Assembly (NCBI GenBank): GCA_934572335.1
Contig: CAKTKU010000010.1
Coordinates: 5,504-69,503 of the forward strand
Source: an uncultured Oscillospiraceae bacterium
GTDB lineage: Bacteria > Bacillota > Clostridia > Oscillospirales > Oscillospiraceae
Reading direction: 5' to 3'
DNA: 64,000 bases
The notes below the pieces were generated by a model. That model made no database searches, was not told where the DNA came from, and worked only from the letters and a program-made list of their open reading frames with translations. Both the position numbers and the translations under genes were made by a program. Shown here piece by piece: positions 58,784-64,000 of the stretch; the first letter of the stretch is position 1, and each line of letters begins with the position of its first letter.

Positions 58784-60073
58784 TCAGGAAAGGAAGCCCT
58801 TGTAGTTGCGCATCAACAGCTCGCCCTCGAGGGTGCGGACGGTCTCAAGCGCAACACCGACCACGATGATGATCGACGTGCCGCCCAGAGACAGGCCGGT
58901 GAGGTAAGCCGAAGAGCTGAAATGAGAGACAAGAATGGGTACCACGGCGATTATGCCCAGGTAAATCGCACCGAAGAGGGTGATCTTGTTGAGAACTCTC
59001 TGGATGAATTCGCTGGTGGGCTTGCCCGGACGGAAGCCGGGGATGTAGCCGCCGTTCTTCTTGAGGTTGTTTGCCACTTCAATGGGATTGAACTGTATCG
59101 TGGAGTAGAAGTAGGCAAAGAAGATTATCAACAGGAAGTAGATAACCGCGTAGGTGATGGAGCTGGTGTCGAACGCGCGCATTATCCAGCTGTCGGAGCC
59201 CTTGCCGCTGAACGCCGCGATGGTGGCGGGCAGGGAGGCGATGGACTGGGCAAAGATAATGGGCATGACGCCGGACATGTTCACCTTCATCGGCAGATGC
59301 GTGCTCTGCCCGCCGTACATCTTGCGTCCCACGACTCTCTTCGCGTACTGGACGGGGATCCTGCGCTCTGCGTCGTTGACGTAGACGATCAGGACGATTA
59401 TCGCCAGCGCACCGAGGTACATCAGCACCGCGACCCACCACTGGAGATTGCCGGTGATGCAGTTGCGGATAGAGGAAACGATGCTGACGGGGAAGCGGGA
59501 GATGATGGAGGCAAACAGGATCATGGAGATGCCGTTGCCGATGCCGTTTTCGGTGATCTGCTCGCCGAGCCACATGATGAGCGCGGAGCCGGAGGTGAAG
59601 GTCAGGATGATGACGATCGCCGCCCAGACGTTGCCCTGAGCCTCAGCGGTGAGGATACCGTTGTTCTTGATGAGCATGTAGTAGGCAAAGCCCTGGAGAA
59701 GGCCGATGCCCACGGTGGAGTAACGGGTGATGGAGGCGATCTTCTTCTTGCCTTCCTCGCCGCCTTCCTTGCTCAGACGCTCAAGTGCAGGGATCGCGAT
59801 GCACAGAAGCTGAATGATGATGGAGGCGTTGATGTAGGGCTGGATAGAGAGCGCGAAGATCGTCGCCTGCGAGAACGCACCGCCGGACATGACGTCCAGC
59901 AGACCGAGAACGGTGTTCTGCATATAGGTGAAATACTGCGACAGAGCCGCGGTATTGACGTAGGGCACAGGTATCGAGTTGCCAAGACGATAAAGCAGGA
60001 TTATAAGCAGAGTGAAGAGTATCTTTTTGCGCAGCTCTTCAATCTTCCATGCATTACGTAAAGTCTGAAGCAC
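58784..60073 (-). CDS. secY: Protein translocase subunit SecY
   Basis: 429 residues, ten transmembrane helices, GTG start. Landmarks: the N-terminal TLLIILLYRLGNSIPVPYVN, the plug region GGAFSQATIFALSIQPYI, the TRYSTVGIGLLQG helix and the C-terminal GGTSIIIVVGVALE. Channel of the Sec translocon. Start follows the rplO stop with no gap. Confidence 0.97.
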   Translation of the reverse strand: MLQTLRNAWKIEELRKKILFTLLIILLYRLGNSIPVPYVNTAALSQYFTYMQNTVLGLLDVMSGGAFSQATIFALSIQPYINASIIIQLLCIAIPALERLSKEGGEEGKKKIASITRYSTVGIGLLQGFAYYMLIKNNGILTAEAQGNVWAAIVIILTFTSGSALIMWLGEQITENGIGNGISMILFASIISRFPVSIVSSIRNCITGNLQWWVAVLMYLGALAIIVLIVYVNDAERRIPVQYAKRVVGRKMYGGQSTHLPMKVNMSGVMPIIFAQSIASLPATIAAFSGKGSDSWIMRAFDTSSITYAVIYFLLIIFFAYFYSTIQFNPIEVANNLKKNGGYIPGFRPGKPTSEFIQRVLNKITLFGAIYLGIIAVVPILVSHFSSSAYLTGLSLGGTSIIIVVGVALETVRTLEGELLMRNYKGFLS

Positions 60074-60514
60074 TTATACCACCTCTGCCTTTCCGCCGGC
60101 CGCCTCAATCTTCTGTTTCGCGGTTTCGGAGAAAGCAGCAGCCTTTACAGTCAGCTTCTTGGTGATCTCGCCGTTGCCAAGGATCTTGACACCGTACTTG
60201 CACTTGGAGAGTATGCCCGCGTCGAGCAGAGCCTGTGCGTCAACAACGGCGCCGTCGTCGAACTTGTCGAGCACGGAGACGTTGACGGACTCCAGAGGCT
60301 TTGCAAAGATGTTGTTGAAGCCTCTCTTCGGGATGCGGCGCGCCAGAGGCATCTGGCCGCCTTCAAACCCGATGCGGACGCCGCCGCCGGAGCGAGCCTT
60401 CTGACCCTTGTGACCGCGCCCGGCGGTCTTGCCGTTGCCGGTCGCGTGACCTCTGCCCTTGCGCTTGTCGACGTGGGTAGAGCCTGCTACGGGAGACAGT
60501 TCATGGATATACAT
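60074..60514 (-). CDS. rplO: 50S ribosomal protein L15
   Basis: 146 residues: the glycine/basic N-terminus (RKGRGHATGNGKTAGRGHKG) and GFEGGQMPLARRIPKRGF are diagnostic. In the standard position before secY. Confidence 0.97.
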   Translation of the reverse strand: MYIHELSPVAGSTHVDKRKGRGHATGNGKTAGRGHKGQKARSGGGVRIGFEGGQMPLARRIPKRGFNNIFAKPLESVNVSVLDKFDDGAVVDAQALLDAGILSKCKYGVKILGNGEITKKLTVKAAAFSETAKQKIEAAGGKAEVV

Positions 60515-60528
60515 TTAACTTGCCCTCC

Positions 60529-60708
60529 TTATTCTTCTGTAACCTTGACAAGGTAGCCGATCTGGGCGAGCTTGCCGCGGGTCTGGGGATTGTCGGGCTG
60601 TACGGTCTCGTTGCCGATCTTGTGCAGACCGAGAGAGTAGGCAGTTGCGATATGCTTGTCGTGTCTGCCGCTGAGGCTCTTAACGAGCTTTATTCTAAGA
60701 TTAGCCAT
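60529..60708 (-). CDS. rpmD: 50S ribosomal protein L30
   Basis: 59 residues: MANLRIKLVKSLSGRHDKHI, GLHKIGNETVQPDNPQTRGK and IGYLVKVTEE at the end. Short bacterial L30. Between rpsE and rplO. Confidence 0.97.
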   Translation of the reverse strand: MANLRIKLVKSLSGRHDKHIATAYSLGLHKIGNETVQPDNPQTRGKLAQIGYLVKVTEE

Positions 60709-60720
60709 GTTTCGCCCTCC

Positions 60721-61245
60721 TTAACCCTGGATCTCTTCAGGGGTCTTGCCTCTGACAGCCGCAACCTGAGCTGCGTTGCGCAGAGACTTGAGGCCTTCCA
60801 TAGTGGCGGCAACGACGTTGGCGGGATTGTTGGTGCGCAGGCACTTGGTGCGGATGTTCTTGATGCCGGCAGCCTCAACAACGGCACGCACAGCGCCGCC
60901 GGCGATAACGCCGGTGCCTTCGGGAGCCGGCTTGAGCAGGACGCGGCCTGCGCCGAAGCAGCCGATGACCTCGTGAGGGATGGTGGTACCCTGAAGGGTA
61001 ACGGTGCAGATGTTCTTCTTTGCGTCCTCGAGGCCCTTGCGGATAGCCTCGGAGACCTCATTGGCCTTGCCCATGCCGAAGCCCACGCGGCCCTTGCCGT
61101 CACCGACGACACAGAGCGCGGAGAACTTTGCGACACGACCGCCCTTGACGGTCTTGCTGACGCGGTTGAGGGAAACTACCTTTTCGATATACTCGGAAGC
61201 GACCTCTTCCTTGCGGCGATCTCTTCTGTCATTGTTGTATGCCAT
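60721..61245 (-). CDS. rpsE: 30S ribosomal protein S5
   Basis: 174 residues: EKVVSLNRVSKTVKGGRVAK, VVGDGKGRVGFGMGKANEVS and the C-terminal S5 domain (VLLKPAPEGTGVIAGGAVRA). Helps decoding accuracy in the 30S subunit. Confidence 0.97.
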   Translation of the reverse strand: MAYNNDRRDRRKEEVASEYIEKVVSLNRVSKTVKGGRVAKFSALCVVGDGKGRVGFGMGKANEVSEAIRKGLEDAKKNICTVTLQGTTIPHEVIGCFGAGRVLLKPAPEGTGVIAGGAVRAVVEAAGIKNIRTKCLRTNNPANVVAATMEGLKSLRNAAQVAAVRGKTPEEIQG

Positions 61246-61265
61246 TTTAAGTCTCTCCCCCTTCC

Positions 61266-61625
61266 TCAGAACTTGAGGCCGCCCTCGCGGGCGCCTTCTG
61301 CCAGTGCCATGACGCGGCCGTGGTAAATGTAGCCGCCGCGGTCAAACACTACGTCCTCGATGCCCTTCTTGAGAGCGCGCTCTGCAATCGCGGCACCGAC
61401 CTTCTTTGCGGCCTCGCAGTTGCCGCCGTTGCCTTCAAAACCCTTCTCGACGCTGGACGCAGAAACGAGAGTGTTGCCGGCGACGTCGTCGATGATCTGG
61501 GCATAGATGTTGTTTTCGCTGCGGAATACACAGAGACGGGGTCTCTCAGCGGTGCCGGAGATCTTGCCGCGAACTCTGTTGTGGCGCTTGATGCGCTGTC
61601 CTCTGGTATCAGGTCTTTTAATCAT
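61266..61625 (-). CDS. rplR: 50S ribosomal protein L18
   Basis: 119 residues: RHNRVRGKISGTAERPRLCV, IYAQIIDDVAGNTL and VVFDRGGYIYHGRVMALAEG. Binds 5S rRNA. Confidence 0.97.
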   Translation of the reverse strand: MIKRPDTRGQRIKRHNRVRGKISGTAERPRLCVFRSENNIYAQIIDDVAGNTLVSASSVEKGFEGNGGNCEAAKKVGAAIAERALKKGIEDVVFDRGGYIYHGRVMALAEGAREGGLKF

Positions 61626-61641
61626 TCAGGCACACCTCCGT

Positions 61642-62184
61642 TTACTTAGCACCGGTCTTGCCTTCTTTGCGGCGGATGACTTCGTAGTCGTACTTGATGC
61701 CCTTGCCCTTGTAGGGTTCGGGAGGTCTCTTACCACGAACTTCTGCTGCAAACTGGCCGACCTTCTGCTTGTCGATACCCTTGATGACGACGTGGTTTGC
61801 GTCGGGAACGTCGATCTGGATGTCCTCGGTCTCAGGTACGATGATCTGATGCGAGTAGCCCAGGTTCATGACGAGGTTCTTGCCTTCCTTGGAGGCACGG
61901 TAACCAACGCCGTTGATCTCCAGCTTCTTCTCAAAGCCGTGAGTAACGCCTACTACCATATTGTTGAGCAGGGATCTCGTCAGCCCGTGGAGGGAGCGGT
62001 TCTCTTTGGTATCGTCGGGGCGCTTGACGTGAAGGACGCCTGCGTCCATCTCGACCTTCATCTGCGGGACCATGGTGTACTCGAGGGTACCCTTGGGTCC
62101 TTTGACGGTGACATGGTTGTTGTCGTCGACCTTGACTTCAACACCGGCGGGGATGGTGATGGGTTCTCTTCCTATTCTAGACAT
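61642..62184 (-). CDS. rplF: 50S ribosomal protein L6
   Basis: 180 residues: SRIGREPITIPAGVEVKVDD, VKGPKGTLEY and the C-terminal RGKRPPEPYKGKGIKYDYEV. Lies near the factor-binding site of the 50S subunit. Confidence 0.97.
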   Translation of the reverse strand: MSRIGREPITIPAGVEVKVDDNNHVTVKGPKGTLEYTMVPQMKVEMDAGVLHVKRPDDTKENRSLHGLTRSLLNNMVVGVTHGFEKKLEINGVGYRASKEGKNLVMNLGYSHQIIVPETEDIQIDVPDANHVVIKGIDKQKVGQFAAEVRGKRPPEPYKGKGIKYDYEVIRRKEGKTGAK

Positions 62185-62196
62185 TGTGCTACCTCC

Positions 62197-62595
62197 TTAC
62201 CAAATGAACGCAAGGACTTCGCCTCCGACATGCTCACGGCGAGCCTGCTTGTCGGTCATAACGCCCTTGGAGGTGGAAATGATAGCAATGCCCAGTCCCT
62301 TGAGGACGCGGGGCAGCTCGTCGGCACCGGCGTAAACGCGCAGTCCGGGCTTGCTGACACGGCGGAGACCCTGAATAGCCTTCTCCTTGCCGGGCAGGTA
62401 CTTGAGGGTGATGCGGATGACGCCCTGCGTACCGTCGTCGATGACCTGATAGTTCTTGATGTAGCCCTCGTTGAGCATGATCTCAGCAATGGCCTTCTTC
62501 ATCTTCGACGCGGGGACGTCAACGGTCTCATGCTTCGCGTTTCCGGCGTTGCGGACACGGGTAAGCATATCTGCAATGGGGTCTGTGATCTGCAT
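62197..62595 (-). CDS. rpsH: 30S ribosomal protein S8
   Basis: 132 residues: ITDPIADMLTRVRNAGNAKH, LKRVSKPG-type segment (GLRRVSKPGLRVYAG) and ISTSKGVMTDKQARREHVGG. S8 is the translational repressor of the spc operon in E. coli; here an unusually long untranslated stretch precedes its gene. Confidence 0.97.
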   Translation of the reverse strand: MQITDPIADMLTRVRNAGNAKHETVDVPASKMKKAIAEIMLNEGYIKNYQVIDDGTQGVIRITLKYLPGKEKAIQGLRRVSKPGLRVYAGADELPRVLKGLGIAIISTSKGVMTDKQARREHVGGEVLAFIW

Positions 62596-62786
62596 AGAGT
62601 TTATCCTCCTGATTTAGAGTTACCGCAAATGCGGTTTCGGCGGCGAGGTTCCATGGCAATGCTTGATTGCCCACGGCCTTTCGCCATCCTCAGATCGGGT
62701 TTGCTATGCTGCGCGCGCCCGGTCTGTTTATCCATATGGCGGGAGTGATCGGCTCCCGCCTTATGAAACGGTTTGTGTGACCCGGA
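62596..62786 (-). other. Long structured gap inside the spc operon (rpsN-rpsH)
   Basis: 191 nt between rpsN and rpsH, where 10-20 nt is normal in this operon. Hairpins: GGCGGGAG / CTCCCGCC (62738-62745, 62753-62760) and ACCGCA / TGCGGT (62622-62627, 62630-62635) just before the rpsH RBS. No open frame with an RBS. Possible S8-type autoregulatory element or processing site. Confidence 0.45.
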
Positions 62787-62972
62787 TTAGAAAGAAGCCT
62801 TTCTCACACCAGGAATTTGTCCCTTGTACGCTAATTCACGGAAGCAGATACGGCAGATGCCGTAGTTGCGCAGGTAGGCGTGGGGACGGCCGCAGATCTT
62901 GCAGCGGTTGTACTTGCGGGTGGAGAACTTGGCAGGAGCCTGCTGCTTGAGAATCATAGATTTCTTTGCCAT
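62787..62972 (-). CDS. rpsN: 30S ribosomal protein S14, type Z
   Basis: 61 residues. Zinc-ribbon CKICGRPHAYLRNYGICRIC with both CxxC pairs, followed by FRELAYKGQIPGVRKASF. The zinc-containing short S14 of Gram-positives. Confidence 0.97.
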   Translation of the reverse strand: MAKKSMILKQQAPAKFSTRKYNRCKICGRPHAYLRNYGICRICFRELAYKGQIPGVRKASF

Positions 62973-62986
62973 AACTTTTCTCCTCC

Positions 62987-63526
62987 TTAGTTCACGAAGG
63001 GAGCGCCCATGAGCTTGAGCAGCTCACGTGCCTCTTCGTCAGTCTTTGCGGTGGTGGTGATCGCGATGTTCATGCCGCGCAGCTTCTCGATCTTGTCGTA
63101 CTCGATCTCAGGGAAGATGATCTGCTCCTTGAGGCCGAGGGAGTAGTTGCCGCGACCGTCGAACGCGTCTGCGGAGATGCCGCGGAAGTCGCGGACACGG
63201 GGCAGAGCAACGTTGAACAGACGGTCAAGGAACTCCCACATACGATCCTGGCGGAGAGTGACCTTCACGCCGACCTTCATGCCCTCGCGGAGCTTGAAGT
63301 TAGCAACGGACTTTCTCGCCACGGTGGCAACAGCGTGCTGACCGGTGATGGCGGAGATGTCCTTGATGACCGCGTCAAGAGCCTTCGCGTTGTCCTTGCA
63401 GTCGCCGCAGCCGACAGACACGACGATCTTGTCGATGCGGGGGATCTGCATCACGGACTTGTACTGGAACTTCTCCATGAGAGCCGGAGCAACTTCCTCA
63501 ACATACTTTTTCTTCATTCTTGTCAT
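62987..63526 (-). CDS. rplE: 50S ribosomal protein L5
   Basis: 179 residues: VMQIPRIDKIVVSVGCGDCK, FKLREGMKVGVKVTLRQDRM and RDFRGISADAFDGRGNYSLG. Binds 5S rRNA and contacts P-site tRNA. ATG at 63526 with AAAGGAG about 10 nt upstream. Confidence 0.97.
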   Translation of the reverse strand: MTRMKKKYVEEVAPALMEKFQYKSVMQIPRIDKIVVSVGCGDCKDNAKALDAVIKDISAITGQHAVATVARKSVANFKLREGMKVGVKVTLRQDRMWEFLDRLFNVALPRVRDFRGISADAFDGRGNYSLGLKEQIIFPEIEYDKIEKLRGMNIAITTTAKTDEEARELLKLMGAPFVN

Positions 63527-63544
63527 AGTAAGTTATCTCCTTTC

Positions 63545-63850
63545 TCAGATTTCTGCGCCGCACTTCTTGCAGACGCGGGACTTCTTGCCGTCGGCGAGCT
63601 TGTACGCAACGCGGGTGCCCTTGCCGCACTTGGGGCAGACGAGCATGACCTTGCAGGCGTAGATGGGAGTCTCGACCTTGATTATGCCGCCGTCCTGACC
63701 CTGCTTGCGGGGCTTCTGGTGCTTGGTTGCGACGTTGACGCCCTCGACAGTGACCTTCATTGCCTTGGGGTCGGCGGAGAGGACCTTGCCCTCCTTGCCC
63801 TTGTCCTTGCCGGACAGGACTATGACTTTATCGTCTTTCTTAATGTTCAT
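63545..63850 (-). CDS. rplX: 50S ribosomal protein L24
   Basis: 101 residues. KOW motif near the N-terminus (KDDKVIVLSGKDKGKEGKVL) and a C-terminal region with two CxxC pairs (CPKCG and CKKCG) that may bind zinc. Assembly initiator of the 50S subunit. Confidence 0.97.
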   Translation of the reverse strand: MNIKKDDKVIVLSGKDKGKEGKVLSADPKAMKVTVEGVNVATKHQKPRKQGQDGGIIKVETPIYACKVMLVCPKCGKGTRVAYKLADGKKSRVCKKCGAEI

Positions 63851-63865
63851 TCTCTGCGACCTCCA

Positions 63866-64000
63866 TTAAATCACTTCGGGAGCGAGGGACAGGATCTTCA
63901 TGTACTCCTTGTCACGCAGCTCACGGGCGACGGGTCCAAAGATACGAGTGCCGCGGGGGTTCTTATCGCCGGTGTTGATAAGAACGGCTGCGTTCTCGTC
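63866..64000 (-). CDS. rplN: 50S ribosomal protein L14, partial
   Basis: Only the last 44 residues are inside the window (DENAAVLINTGDKNPRGTRI, then FGPVARELRD and KILSLAPEVI). The 5' end continues beyond the right edge. Gene order (rplN before rplX) confirms it. Confidence 0.95.
   Translation of the reverse strand, partial: DENAAVLINTGDKNPRGTRIFGPVARELRDKEYMKILSLAPEVI

Noticed and set aside
1..64000. CRISPR arrays, insertion sequences, prophage or anti-phage islands
   Set aside because: No regularly spaced repeats, transposase or integrase motifs or phage structural genes were found; nearly all sequence is covered by core or transport genes.

Overview
The window is a chromosomal segment from a GC-rich (roughly 60 %) Gram-positive-type bacterium, most likely a gut Clostridia of the Oscillospirales/Ruminococcaceae kind. 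The reasons are the Firmicute gene order of the S10-spc-alpha ribosomal cluster and of rpmH-rnpA-yidD-yidC-khpB, AGGAGG-type ribosome binding sites, lipoprotein binding proteins ending their signal in LCAC, a YtrA-type GntR regulator, a two-gene SMS-type Fe-S system, ECF S components (QueT, ThiT) and an LTA-synthase-like enzyme. The assignment below class level is inference. Transcription switches strand often; there is no rRNA operon, CRISPR array, prophage, insertion sequence or clear genomic island.

Layout: 1-5 kb holds, on the minus strand, the end of a GH13 amylase, a minimal SUF/SMS pair and rpsB-tsf. 5-9 kb is a polar amino acid ABC importer with an M20 amidohydrolase. 9-17 kb has a two-component system with a divergent PepSY protein, a second amino acid ABC importer, an Rrf2 regulator with IscR-like cysteines and a GntR/ABC transporter operon. 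17-27 kb is a carbon-uptake region: a DeoR regulator, a mannitol-1-phosphate dehydrogenase-like enzyme, a LacI regulator, a TRAP transporter (DctP and a fused DctQM), a PHP hydrolase, a TetR regulator, a lysoplasmalogenase-like protein and a lipid kinase. 27-36 kb has a candidate small RNA, tRNA-Arg, ymdB with an SbcD/YhaN-like nuclease pair, a dCMP deaminase, queH-queT, galU and a TPP-riboswitch-controlled thiT followed by thiN. 36-46 kb has rpmH-rnpA-yidD-yidC-khpB, acpP, a heterodimeric ABC exporter and an LTA-synthase-like membrane sulfatase-fold protein. 46-52 kb encodes the whole aspartate-to-threonine pathway, with hom-lysC-asd and ACT-thrC-thrB diverging from one control region. 52-54 kb has a D-2-hydroxyacid dehydrogenase and a Nudix hydrolase, and 54-64 kb is the spc-alpha ribosomal cluster from rplN (cut by the right edge) to rplQ.

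Functionally this is mostly core genome: translation, membrane protein insertion, Fe-S assembly, queuosine and thiamine salvage, threonine synthesis and nutrient import. The regulatory layer is the most informative part. It includes a TPP riboswitch with attenuator, several near-consensus promoters, operator-like palindromes beside local regulators, and structured gaps inside the ribosomal operon. I found no convincing wholly new multi-gene system. The items most worth following up are a candidate small RNA near 27.1 kb, a dctQ-dctM fusion whose junction is an A8 tract hiding a TGATG stop-start overlap, a predicted leaderless queH mRNA, and an extended -10 element sitting in the loop of the thiT terminator.
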